A stretch of 64,000 nt of DNA from Planctomycetota bacterium. GTDB lineage: Bacteria > Planctomycetota > Phycisphaerae > Phycisphaerales > UBA1924. The position numbers were made by a program, and so were the translations under genes. Shown one piece after another: positions 8,012-15,845 of the stretch. Positions within the stretch are counted from its first letter, which is position 1; every line of letters begins with the position of its first letter. The notes under the pieces are model-generated. The model searched no databases. It was not told where the DNA came from and saw only the letters and a list, made by a program, of their open reading frames with translations. The DNA is taken from the NCBI GenBank assembly GCA_024276195.1, contig JAJRXR010000042.1, positions 1 to 64,000 of the forward strand, given 5' to 3'.

Positions 8012-8338
8012 CTCAGAGAGTTTACTTGTGATGGGGGGTGGGTTGTTGCGGTTTGCGAGAGAGAGGCGAAGGCGGACCCTCACCCCGGCCCTCTCCCTGG
8101 GAGGGAGAGGGGGGGAAGGCATGGAGGAAGATGAAGAGGATGGAGCGGACCCTCACCCCGGCCCTCTCCCTGGGAGGGAGAGGGGGGGAATGCATGGAGG
8201 AAGAAGAGGAGGTAAGGAAAAGAAAGAGAGAGAGGGCGGTTGGAAACCGGCTCTACGAGAGGGGAGGTGAGGGAGGCCCCCTCCGTCGTCGCTGCGCTCG
8301 ACACCTCCCCCGCTGGGGCGGGGGAGGAGGTGTGGGCG
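8012..8338. repeat. Repeat-filled intergenic region
   Basis: This 327-bp gap holds no gene. It contains two copies of the CCCTCACCCCGGCCCTCTCC palindrome (8076-8114 and 8149-8187) in a roughly 73-bp tandem duplication that also repeats the adjoining GCATGGAGGA. It is followed by a GGTTGGAAACCGGCTC element (8238-8255), also seen in related form at 12595-12612, and a CGACACCTCCCCC-type hairpin near 8285-8335. Confidence 0.85.
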
Positions 8339-9133
8339 TCATGTGACGCGGGAGGGGCGGGCGCGTCCGATGAAGAGGGCGAGGAGTTCGCCGCGGCTGG
8401 AGACGACGAAGTGTCGGTAGAGGGCGGTGACGTATTCGTGGACGGTGGCGCGGGAGATGCCGAGGGTGTGGGCGATTTGTTTTTCGGCGTCGCCGTCGAG
8501 GAGAAGATCGAGGACTTCGCGCTGGCGCGGGGTGAGGCGGCGGAGGCCGGGCTCGGCTGCGGCGGCGAGTTCGGCGCCGATCATCTCCCCCACTTCTTCG
8601 TGGAGGAGGTTGACGAGATCGACGTCGCGCTTGCTGAAGGCGGGGGAACCGACGGAGCGGTGGACGAAGAGGCTGGTGAAGTGTCCGAGGCGCGGGACGC
8701 GGCGGATGGAGATGACGTAGTCGTCGATGCCGCAGACGCGGTGGATGTTGTTGAAGGTTTTGGAGCGGTACCAGTCGTCGCGCTGCCAGATTTCGTCGCG
8801 TTGGAGCGTGACCATGGGGCCTTGGAAGTTGCGCAGGCGGGGGTACTCGGGGGTGCGCTGCATGGGGGTGGTTTCGGCGTACTCGGTCCAGGAGCGTTCG
8901 GCCTGCTCGGATTCCCAGCCGACGCGGCGGATGCCCATGGCCTGGAACTGGCTTTCGGGATCGTCGAAGCCGCGCATCTCGCCGCCGATGACGACCTGGG
9001 CGTTGACGAGGGTGCGGAGGCCCTCGAAGAAGTGGTCGCGCCAGTCAGCGGGATCGACGCCGAGTTCTCGGCACTGGTTGAGGAGGCGATAGCCGCTAAT
9101 GGTGTCCTTGGCGGTCATCCTGTCGGTGGGCAT
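8339..9133 (-). CDS. LuxR-type HTH transcriptional regulator
   Basis: A 264-residue regulator. Residues ~200-255 form a LuxR/FixJ helix-turn-helix (LRRLTPRQREVLDLLLDGD, IAHTLGISRATVHEYVTALY). The N-terminal ~190 residues look like a GAF/PAS-type sensor with no clear family signature. There is no receiver-domain aspartate pocket, so it is not a standard response regulator. ATG 9133 is used, and ATG 9118 is also possible. It is divergent from metF across 199 bp that hold the metF operator-like repeat, so the two might share control, but nothing in the sequence shows that this protein regulates metF. Confidence 0.85.
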   Translation of the reverse strand: MPTDRMTAKDTISGYRLLNQCRELGVDPADWRDHFFEGLRTLVNAQVVIGGEMRGFDDPESQFQAMGIRRVGWESEQAERSWTEYAETTPMQRTPEYPRLRNFQGPMVTLQRDEIWQRDDWYRSKTFNNIHRVCGIDDYVISIRRVPRLGHFTSLFVHRSVGSPAFSKRDVDLVNLLHEEVGEMIGAELAAAAEPGLRRLTPRQREVLDLLLDGDAEKQIAHTLGISRATVHEYVTALYRHFVVSSRGELLALFIGRARPSRVT

Positions 9134-9260
9134 GGGTCGATCCTCGCGGCATACATCTATATGCGAATCTGACCCGGGCGGATGCGTATTCGTCTTGCCT
9201 TCGTGGGGGCGCTGGACCGAGAACAGGGTCGGAGTGGGCGGTCGGCCCGGGGCGGCATTT

Positions 9261-9276
9261 ATCCGTTCATCCGGAT
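9261..9276 (+). promoter_or_regulatory. Putative SahR-type operator upstream of metF
   Basis: ATCCG-N6-CGGAT, the same inverted repeat as at 3713-3728, sits 57 bp before the metF start and just upstream of a possible -10 (TACTAT at 9283-9288). Binding here would block the promoter. It is the only other copy I found in the window. Confidence 0.6.
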
Positions 9277-9332
9277 ATATGGTACTATGCTAAACTGGGT
9301 CGGGTGGTGGGCGAAACGCGGCGGAGCAGTTG

Positions 9333-10247
9333 ATGCACATTCGGGATCTTCTCAACAAACACCGAACGACGTTTTCGTTCGAGTTTTTCCCGCCGAAGAA
9401 GCCGACGGGTGCGGAGGCGCTGTTCTGTGAGATTTCGGAGCTCGAGCAGCTCCGCCCGGCGTTCGTCTCGGCGACGTACGGGGCGGGGGGATCGACGCGG
9501 GAGCTGACGCATGAGTTGGTGGTGCGGATCAAGCGGGAGACGTCGCTGACGCCGGTGCCGCACCTGACGTGTGTGTGTCATGACGAGGGAGAGATCCGGG
9601 GGATTCTGGAGCGGTACGCGAAGGCGGGGATCACGAACATTCTGGCGATCCGGGGAGACCCGCCGGCGGACATGGCGGGGTATGACCCGGAGAGCGACCG
9701 CTTCCGGTACGCGGGGGAGCTGGTGCGGTACATCCGGGAGTTCAACGAGTCTGGGGCGCACCCGGACCCGCGGGGGTTTGGGGTTGCGGTGGCGGGGTTC
9801 CCTGAGGGGCACCCGGAGTGCCCAAACCGGATGGTGGAGATGGACCACCTGAGAGCGAAGGTAGACGAGGGGGCGGACGTGATTATCACGCAGTTGTTCT
9901 TTGATAACCGCGACCTGTACGACTTCCGGGATCGGTGCGAGATGGCGGGGATCCGGGTTCCGATCATCGCGGGGGTGATGCCGATCACGAGTGTGAAGGG
10001 GATGAAGCGGATGGCGGAGCTGGCGCTGGGGGCGCGGTATCCGGCGCCGCTGATGCGGGCGTTGAACCGGACGGACGGATCGGCGGAGGCGGTGCGGCGC
10101 GTTGGGGTTCACTGGGCTACGGAGCAGTGCCGAGACTTGCTGGACCACAAGGTCGCGGGTGTTCACCTGTACACGCTGAATAAATCGACGGCGACGCGCG
10201 AGATTTACAAGACGCTGGGTGTGAAGGATTCGACGGCGCTGGGGTAA
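9333..10247 (+). CDS. metF: Methylenetetrahydrofolate reductase
   Basis: A 304-residue FAD enzyme that reduces 5,10-methylene-THF to 5-methyl-THF, the methyl donor for methionine synthesis. It is the short bacterial form, lacking the eukaryotic SAM-binding regulatory domain. Family motifs are FSFEFFPPKKP near the N-terminus (with the catalytic Glu), FVSATYGAGGSTRE, PHLTCVCHD, NILAIRGDPP and the substrate-binding segment IITQLFFD. The ATG at 9333 follows GGAG (9323-9326) at good distance, and a TTG just before it is ignored. With the SahR-like regulator and ahcY upstream in the window, it forms a methyl-cycle regulon, supported by the shared operator. Confidence 0.97.
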   Translation: MHIRDLLNKHRTTFSFEFFPPKKPTGAEALFCEISELEQLRPAFVSATYGAGGSTRELTHELVVRIKRETSLTPVPHLTCVCHDEGEIRGILERYAKAGITNILAIRGDPPADMAGYDPESDRFRYAGELVRYIREFNESGAHPDPRGFGVAVAGFPEGHPECPNRMVEMDHLRAKVDEGADVIITQLFFDNRDLYDFRDRCEMAGIRVPIIAGVMPITSVKGMKRMAELALGARYPAPLMRALNRTDGSAEAVRRVGVHWATEQCRDLLDHKVAGVHLYTLNKSTATREIYKTLGVKDSTALG

Positions 10248-10257
10248 GGGATGGGGA

Positions 10258-10293
10258 GGCACGGCTGCCCGAAGCGGGTCAGCCGTGGCACCG
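10258..10293 (+). repeat. 36-bp palindromic repeat, copy 2
   Basis: Identical to the 36-bp element at 3619-3654. It starts 10 bp after the metF stop and lies between the converging metF and C26 amidotransferase genes, so it may terminate both. Confidence 0.85.
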
Positions 10294-10307
10294 GGCGTGG
10301 CGGCGGA

Positions 10308-10994
10308 CTAACAGGCGCTGACGAGGTCGTTGAAGAGTGACTGTCCGAGTTCGGGGGTATCGGTGCGCTCGGGGTGCCACTGGACGGCGCGGTAGAAGCG
10401 GCGGGCGGGGTCTTCGAGGGCTTCGATGAGGGCGTCGTCGGACCTTGCGGCGATGGTGAGCGAGCCGGGGTTGGTGATGGCTTGTTTGTGGCGGGAGTGG
10501 ACCAAGCCCGGGGAAAGCCAGGCGCAGGTGGGCTCGGGGACGATGGGGTGCTGGGCGTCCCAGTGGCGGTCGGCGCTGGGGCAGGAATCGGGGAGGTGCT
10601 GGTCGAGATGAGCGCCAGCGATGAGGGCCATGAGCTGGAGGCCCAGGCAGACGCCGAGGACGGGCTTGTCGGGGAAGTGATCGCGGAGTTCGAGGAGGAG
10701 GGCGGTCTCGAAGGCCTGGCGGTCGGGGTGGATGGGGATTGCTTTGGGGTGGGTGGGGACGGCGAAGGGTTCGGTGACGGGGTCGTCGCCGCCGGAGAAG
10801 ATGAAGGCGTCGAAGCGGCGGGCGGCGGCCTTGGCGAGCTCGGGGATCGGGAGGGTGAGGACGGGCAGCCCCCCCGCTTGCGTGACGCAATGGGCGTAGG
10901 CCATCGTGCAGATGGCGGTCGGGCGGGTGTTGCGCTCGATGAGGTCGGTTGTGATCGCGACGAGGGGGCGGGGTTGGAGGTCTGGCAGGGGCAT
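10308..10994 (-). CDS. Class I glutamine amidotransferase-like peptidase C26 (gamma-glutamyl-GABA hydrolase family)
   Basis: A 228-residue PuuD-like hydrolase of the class I glutamine amidotransferase superfamily, which cleaves gamma-glutamyl amide bonds in the cytoplasm. The nucleophile elbow is GVCLGLQ with Cys116. The catalytic His-x-Glu pair is in QWHPER near residue 203. SGGDDPV near residues 67-73 is the typical loop before the active site. Length fits the family. It converges on metF and shares the palindromic repeat with it. The actual substrate is unknown: gamma-Glu-GABA in polyamine breakdown is the best-known role, but no puu genes are nearby. Confidence 0.88.
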   Translation of the reverse strand: MPLPDLQPRPLVAITTDLIERNTRPTAICTMAYAHCVTQAGGLPVLTLPIPELAKAAARRFDAFIFSGGDDPVTEPFAVPTHPKAIPIHPDRQAFETALLLELRDHFPDKPVLGVCLGLQLMALIAGAHLDQHLPDSCPSADRHWDAQHPIVPEPTCAWLSPGLVHSRHKQAITNPGSLTIAARSDDALIEALEDPARRFYRAVQWHPERTDTPELGQSLFNDLVSAC

Positions 10995-11063
10995 GTGATG
11001 AGTATGTCGGGCGTCGGGGGGGGCGAGCGAGAGCGGGCGGGCGTTTGGGCTTAGACTCGGGGC

Positions 11064-12542
11064 GTGACAGGACGAACGGCGCTTATCTGGGTTGTGGTCG
11101 CGGCGGCGCTGGCCTGTGTGTATCTGCTGGCGGGCGGGCCTCGGGCGGATCGGGGCGGGGGGAGCGCTCTCGAGACGCTGTCGCGGATCCCGATTGATCC
11201 GGCGCAGGTCGAGCGGCTGGAGGTGGTGGGCGCGGACGGATCGGCGGTGAGCGTCGAGCGGGCGGGGTGGAGCCCGACGGGGTGGGTGCTGCGGTGGAGT
11301 GAGAACGGGCGCGAGATTGCGTGGGCGGCGCGCGAGCAGCGGGTGCGGGGGGCGCTGCGGGCGCTGTCGAGCGCGCGCCTGGGGGCGCGCACGGGCGAGG
11401 ATGAGGAAGAGATCGAGGCGCGGTGGCTGATCGACAGCGCCGGGGGGCGGCGGACCACGGTTGAGCTTCTCGGCGGGAGCGTCGGGGGGCGGCGGGGTGT
11501 GCGCGTGATTGAGGATGACGGAGCGGCGGCGCTGGCGTGGGCCGGGCGCGATGTGGCGTCGGCGTTGACGTTTGAATCGATGATGACGTGGCGGGACGGG
11601 GCGGCGCTGGCGAGGGTCGGGAGCGGGGCGAGCTCGCTGAGCATCGAAGGGGGCGGGGCGCGGGTGGTGATGGCGCGGGCGCGCGGGCGGTGGGTGGTGC
11701 GCGAGCCGGTCGAGGTTCGGGGGAATGACAGTGTGATCGAGCGTGCGCTGGGGCGGCTGGCGACGCTTGATGGGGGGGACCGGGGCGGGCTGTGGGTGGG
11801 GAGCGATGACGACGCGGTGACGGGGCTGGACGCGCCGATCGCGGTGATCGAGGTCGAGACGGTGCGGCGCATCGCGGAGGGGGAGACGTTTGTGCGCGAG
11901 GTGACGCGCCAGCGGCTTGAGGTTGGCGGGGCTGGCGAGGCGTCGGGCGAGACGAGGTTTGTGCGCGCCAGTAGCGGGGTTGAGCGCGAGGGCGAGGTTG
12001 TCGCGGAGCGTGCGCTGGGGCCGGTGGTGCTGGTTGTGGGTGTCGAGGAGCTGTCGAGGCTGACGTCGCGGGCAGAGGCGTATGTGTCGCGTGTGCCGGC
12101 ATCGGTGAAGGCGGCGGACGTGGGCGCTGTCCGGGTGCTTGGGGATGGGGGCGAGGAGCTGGCGGTGTACCGGCGCGATCGGCGGGGGTGGAAGGAGACG
12201 CGCGAGGGGCGGAGCGTGAGCACGGCGGAGGCGAGCGGGATCAAGGGCTTGCTGCTAATCGCGTGCGAGAGGGAGGCGGCGCGGGTTGAGGTGCTCGGCG
12301 CGGAGAGCGAGATCGAGGGGCGGCTGTGTGAGGTGCGGCTGGAATCGCTGGGGGGATCGGTGCTGGGGGTGTTTGAGGTTGGGAGCGGGGGGACGGAGGA
12401 CGAGGGGGAGGCGTTGGTGCTGCGGGATGGGGCGGTGTTCTGGATCAGTGATGATCCGGCGCGGGTGGGCGTGCTGGAGTGGGTGCGGGGCGTGGTTGGG
12501 GATTCGGATCCGAGTGCGCGAGAAGAGAACCCGGAGGACTGA
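11064..12542 (+). CDS. Membrane-anchored DUF4340-like protein
   Basis: A 492-residue protein with a single N-terminal membrane helix (residues 5-24, ALIWVVVAAALACVYLLAGG) and a long periplasmic part made of repeated beta-rich units. These have the DUF4340 style of 'I-D-x-x-x-V-x-x-L-E-V' strands followed by small alpha/beta segments (IDPAQVERLEVVGADG; WLIDSAGGRRTTVELL; VRVLGDGGEELAVY). In other bacteria such proteins often follow GldF/GldG-type ABC-2 exporters, but none is visible here. The GTG at 11064 is used because the helix starts right after it. Codon use is extremely GC-rich. The family assignment is tentative. Confidence 0.6.
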   Translation: MTGRTALIWVVVAAALACVYLLAGGPRADRGGGSALETLSRIPIDPAQVERLEVVGADGSAVSVERAGWSPTGWVLRWSENGREIAWAAREQRVRGALRALSSARLGARTGEDEEEIEARWLIDSAGGRRTTVELLGGSVGGRRGVRVIEDDGAAALAWAGRDVASALTFESMMTWRDGAALARVGSGASSLSIEGGGARVVMARARGRWVVREPVEVRGNDSVIERALGRLATLDGGDRGGLWVGSDDDAVTGLDAPIAVIEVETVRRIAEGETFVREVTRQRLEVGGAGEASGETRFVRASSGVEREGEVVAERALGPVVLVVGVEELSRLTSRAEAYVSRVPASVKAADVGAVRVLGDGGEELAVYRRDRRGWKETREGRSVSTAEASGIKGLLLIACEREAARVEVLGAESEIEGRLCEVRLESLGGSVLGVFEVGSGGTEDEGEALVLRDGAVFWISDDPARVGVLEWVRGVVGDSDPSAREENPED

Positions 12543-12594
12543 CCAGACGGGTCGGTTGTGTCGTGGTCTGAGTAGCGGATTCGGACTCGGGCCG

Positions 12595-12614
12595 GTTGGA
12601 AACCGGCCCCACCA
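12595..12614. repeat. GGTTGGAAACCGGCCCCACC repeat element
   Basis: This short palindromic element also occurs at 8238-8255 as GGTTGGAAACCGGCTCTACG. It lies between the converging DUF4340-like and purD genes and belongs to the same class of dispersed intergenic repeats as the others in the window. Confidence 0.6.
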
Positions 12615-12637
12615 GGAAGGTGGATTTCACGCGAGGG

Positions 12638-13960
12638 CTAGCGCGGTATGACTGCTGCGCTGGAAGCGATGTCGGTGCGCATGGCTCTGCCGGGGAAGTT
12701 GATTTTGGCGCATGCGGCGTAGGCGCGGTCGTGGGCCTCGGTCAGCGTGGCGGCGCGGGCGGTGACGCTGAGGACGCGGCCGGAGGCGGTGAGGAGGCGC
12801 CCGGCGTCGAGCCTGGTTCCGGCGTGGAAGACGGTGACGCCGGGCATGGCGTCGGCATCTTCGACGCCGGAGATTTCGAGACCGACGTGGGGCTTCTCCG
12901 GGTATCCCTCGGAGGCGAGGACGACGCAGACGGAGGGCTCGGGGGACCAGGCGACGTCGATGGAATCGAGTGTGGCGTTGGTCGGGGCCAAGAGCAGTTC
13001 GATGGCGTCGGACTCGAGGCGGGAGATGATGGTCTGGCACTCGGGGTCGCCGAAGCGGCAGTTGAACTCGATGACCTTGGGGCCAGCGGGGGTGAGCATG
13101 AGACCTGCGTAGAGGACACCGGTGTAGGGGATGTCGTCTCTGCGGAGGGCGTCGAGGGTGGGGATGAGGATGTCGGATTCGATGCGTTGAAGTGTGTCGT
13201 CGTCGAGTTCTGGGGCGGGGCAGAAGGCGCCCATGCCGCCGGTGTTGGGGCCGGTGTCGTTGTCGGCGAGGCGTTTGTAGTCCTGGCATGGCGGGAGCAT
13301 GAGGAGGGTGGCGCCGTCGGTGATGGCGAAGACGGAGACCTCGCGGCCCTGGAGGCGTTCTTCGATGACGACGGAGTCGCCGGCGGAGCCGAAGATGCGC
13401 TGGCGCATGATGCGGTCAATCGCTTCGAGGCTGTCATCGAGTGAGTTGGGGATGATGACGCCCTTGCCTGCGGCGAGGCCTGCGGCCTTGATGACGTGGG
13501 GATCTTCGTGGGTTTTGATGTACTCGTCTGCGGCGTCGGGGTCTGTGAAGATGCGTCCTTCGGCGGTGGGGATCGAGGCGGCGCGCATGAGCTTCTTGGC
13601 CCATCCCTTGTCGGATTCGAGGCGGGCGGCTTTGGCGGAGGGACCAAAGACGTGGCGGCGGCGCGATCCGTCAGCGCTGAGCGCGAGCTTGTCGGCCCAG
13701 CCATCGGCGAGGGGGCCTTCGGGGCCGATGACGACGAGATCGATTTGCTTGGCGTCGCAGAACTGCTGGAGGCGGTAGAGCTGCTTGGTCTCGGCGGGGA
13801 CATCGACGGGCAGGGCGAGGGCGGCGATGCCTGGGTTGGAGGTCCCGGTGGCGTAGAGCTTGGCGAGCTTTGGGGAGCGAGCGATGGCAGCGGCAAGGGC
13901 GTGCTCGCGGGCGCCGGAGCCGATGAGGAGGACGTTGACGGGGCGATTGGGGGTGGGCAT
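12638..13960 (-). CDS. purD: Phosphoribosylamine-glycine ligase
   Basis: A 440-residue ATP-grasp enzyme that joins phosphoribosylamine and glycine, the second step of purine synthesis, in the cytoplasm. The N-terminal GSGAREHAL (residues 14-22) matches the family's GxGGREHAL motif. The ATP-grasp lid region has VIKAAGLAAGKGVII. The C-terminal part carries GPKVIEFNCRFGDPECQ, a diagnostic PurD signature. Length and order of domains are typical. The start follows from the family N-terminus. It stands alone, not in a pur operon, and converges with the DUF4340-like gene. Confidence 0.97.
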   Translation of the reverse strand: MPTPNRPVNVLLIGSGAREHALAAAIARSPKLAKLYATGTSNPGIAALALPVDVPAETKQLYRLQQFCDAKQIDLVVIGPEGPLADGWADKLALSADGSRRRHVFGPSAKAARLESDKGWAKKLMRAASIPTAEGRIFTDPDAADEYIKTHEDPHVIKAAGLAAGKGVIIPNSLDDSLEAIDRIMRQRIFGSAGDSVVIEERLQGREVSVFAITDGATLLMLPPCQDYKRLADNDTGPNTGGMGAFCPAPELDDDTLQRIESDILIPTLDALRRDDIPYTGVLYAGLMLTPAGPKVIEFNCRFGDPECQTIISRLESDAIELLLAPTNATLDSIDVAWSPEPSVCVVLASEGYPEKPHVGLEISGVEDADAMPGVTVFHAGTRLDAGRLLTASGRVLSVTARAATLTEAHDRAYAACAKINFPGRAMRTDIASSAAVIPR

Positions 13961-14054
13961 GGGCGATGATAGAGGCGAGGAAGCGGGCGGATCGAGGGGA
14001 GAGGGAGAGGATGCGTTGACGGGAGTTGGCGGTGCGCCTACCGTCGAGACCGAT

Positions 14055-14128
<74 letters not shown>

Positions 14129-14140
14129 TTGAACGCAACG

Positions 14141-14170
14141 TGAGTGCGGCCAGCTCTTTGGGGCTGGCCG
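14141..14170 (+). terminator. Hairpin after tRNA-fMet
   Basis: GCGGCCAGC and GCTGGCCG pair around CTCTTTGGG a few bases after the tRNA, followed by TTGTTGTG. It is probably the tRNA terminator. The surrounding ~60 bp closely match those at 32203-32258, a second copy of the same element. Confidence 0.6.
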
Positions 14171-14283
14171 TTGTTGTGCGCGGAGGGAGCCGAGAGTTTT
14201 GGCGCGGGCGCACGCTCAGGGATTAGGAGGCGTCAGGTTGGGTGGGAACACAGACTCTGCGTGCGATCGCGTAGGCTCGGTCA

Positions 14284-14808
14284 ATGGCATCCGAGCGGAC
14301 AGACGGTGAGCTGGTCAGTGCGATCGCCCGTGGTGATGACCGCGCCTTTGCTGAGTTTGTCGATCGGCACGGCGCCTGGGCGATGGGTGTCGGAGGGCGG
14401 CTTTCCGGGAATCGGGCGGACGGCGAGGACAGCGTGCAGGAATCGCTGCTTTTCCTGATCGAGAGAGCGTCCACCCTGGTCGTGACGGACTCCATCCGCC
14501 CTTGGCTGTATACGGTCATCCGGCGCCGAGCGCAGCACCGGCGGAGAGATCGGCGGGCGGCCGAACCGATGACGCGCACGGTCATTGCGGACCATGAGAC
14601 CGTCGCGGCTGAGCCGGACGAGCGTCTTCGGCGGGCGGTCGCGTCGCTGAGCGACCCGGTGCGGGAGGTGTTGTATTTGCGGGTCGTCGATGGCCTGAGC
14701 GTGGCCCAGACGGCGCTCGCGCTTGAGATCCCCGAGGGAACAGTCAAGAGCCGGCTTGCGGCTGCTCTGGCCTCACTGCGGAGAGACCCGTCGCTCGGGC
14801 TATTTTGA
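14284..14808 (+). CDS. ECF RNA polymerase sigma factor
   Basis: A 174-residue sigma-70 family factor with only regions 2 and 4. Region 2 (residues ~10-80) shows LVSAIARGDDRAFAEFVDRH and the helix around DSVQESLLFLIER. Region 4 (residues ~118-165) has LSDPVREVLYLRVVDGLS and the HTH EIPEGTVKSRLAAALASLRR. It heads a four-gene operon with a dockerin-bearing membrane protein, a cohesin-like protein and a VIT-VWA lipoprotein, and probably controls that operon. The membrane protein at 14869 may be its anti-sigma factor, by position only. The start has few competitors. Confidence 0.9.
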   Translation: MASERTDGELVSAIARGDDRAFAEFVDRHGAWAMGVGGRLSGNRADGEDSVQESLLFLIERASTLVVTDSIRPWLYTVIRRRAQHRRRDRRAAEPMTRTVIADHETVAAEPDERLRRAVASLSDPVREVLYLRVVDGLSVAQTALALEIPEGTVKSRLAAALASLRRDPSLGLF

Positions 14809-14868
14809 GGTTTCTTCAGAATCGACCGAACGGAAGCGCCCCCCGGCGCTCTCTCCCTGGGAGGCCTC

Positions 14869-15312
14869 ATGGATCCTGCTGAGCGTGACATCACAATCTC
14901 TGTCGAAACGGAGGAAAAGCTGCGCAACGCCCTCGGTGGTTCTGGGCTGGACCAGATCACTCGCGAGCGTCTCATCGAGCGTGCGGCGCCGGCCCTGGCT
15001 CGGCGTCGCCGACGTCGCATCGCCTGGCGCACTGTGGGCGCCAGCGCGGCGACCCTGGGGCTTGCGACCGTGGTCACGATGCTGGTTCTGCGGTCGCCCG
15101 CAGTTCCCGGGTTCGTCGAGGGCGCGGGGATTGGGCCTGCTGCGGACGTGAACGTCGACGGCGTGGTGGACATCCTCGATGCGCACGCGCTGGCCCGGGC
15201 GGTGGAGTCGGGCGCGGGCGGGCCTGATCTGAACTCCGATGGCGTAAGCACACGTTCCGACGCGGACTGGATCGCGGACAGCGTGACTAGGCTGGAAGGG
15301 GCGTCAGGATGA
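14869..15312 (+). CDS. Single-pass membrane protein with dockerin type I-like repeats (putative anti-sigma factor)
   Basis: A 147-residue protein. Residues 1-40 are a short cytoplasmic domain that could bind the sigma factor. Residues ~55-75 are a membrane helix (VGASAATLGLATVVTMLVL). Residues ~87-145 carry two EF-hand-like dockerin loops, DVNVDGVVDILDAHALARAV and DLNSDGVSTRSDADWIAD. Type I dockerins bind calcium and a cohesin partner, and the next gene may encode one. Gene order (sigma, then membrane protein) is that of sigma/anti-sigma pairs. The anti-sigma role is inferred from this and not from a recognisable domain. Its stop overlaps the next ATG by 4 nt. Confidence 0.75.
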   Translation: MDPAERDITISVETEEKLRNALGGSGLDQITRERLIERAAPALARRRRRRIAWRTVGASAATLGLATVVTMLVLRSPAVPGFVEGAGIGPAADVNVDGVVDILDAHALARAVESGAGGPDLNSDGVSTRSDADWIADSVTRLEGASG

Positions 15313-15845
15313 GCTTGCGGCGACTGATGATGGTTCCGTTGTTGTTCGGCGCCGTTCTGATGAGCGCGTTGGCGCCGCCCGTACCCGAGCGTGCGGCGGT
15401 GACGCGCGGCGCCCCGCCCATGAGGTTCGTGGCGGTTGATGTGCTGATTGACAGCGATAGCGTCCGGCTTGGAGCGTGGCAGATCGAGTATGAGGGGTCG
15501 GTCGGCGCAGACGCAGACGGGCGGGTGATGCTCGTCGGCGTCGAGGGCGGCGAGCACCCGGCGTATACCCGGGCGCCCCACTACGACCCTGCGGCGCTGT
15601 CGGGCGGGCGCATCGTCATCGCCGCGTACACCACCGCAGACGATGCGCCGTCAGGCGTGACCCGGGTAGCGCGTCTGCACCTGAGCATACCCCAAGGCGG
15701 CGAGTTCGTGCACGGGGTCCGGTTGATAGCGGCGGGCGACAGCGATGGGGATCGGATCGAGGCGCGTGTCTGGGTCGCCGAGATCACGCCCGAATCGAAT
15801 ACGAAGAGCAACAGCACCAACGAAAGCGAAGGGTCTGAACCATGA
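15309..15845 (+). CDS. Secreted cohesin-like protein
   Basis: A 178-residue secreted protein with signal peptide (residues 1-22, MMVPLLFGAVLMSALA). The mature part is a single beta-rich domain whose pattern (VDVLIDSDSVRLGAWQIEYE, VMLVGVEGGEHPAY, YDPAALSGGRIVIAAY, TRVARLHLSI) resembles the jelly-roll of cohesin-type domains that bind dockerins. The C-terminus is a Ser/Asn/Glu-rich tail. The gene overlaps both neighbours by 4 nt, between a dockerin membrane protein and a VIT-VWA lipoprotein, which supports a paired dockerin-cohesin role. The fold assignment is an inference from strand pattern and context. Confidence 0.65.
   Translation: MSLRRLMMVPLLFGAVLMSALAPPVPERAAVTRGAPPMRFVAVDVLIDSDSVRLGAWQIEYEGSVGADADGRVMLVGVEGGEHPAYTRAPHYDPAALSGGRIVIAAYTTADDAPSGVTRVARLHLSIPQGGEFVHGVRLIAAGDSDGDRIEARVWVAEITPESNTKSNSTNESEGSEP

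Noticed and set aside
8012..8122. N-terminal extension of the PqiA-like gene to 8122
   Set aside because: The extra codons come from the palindromic repeat and precede the zinc ribbon that starts the family.
4722..8187. Possible CRISPR array from the repeated palindromes
   Set aside because: Copies are irregularly spaced, differ in length and lack equal-sized spacers, and no cas gene is present.
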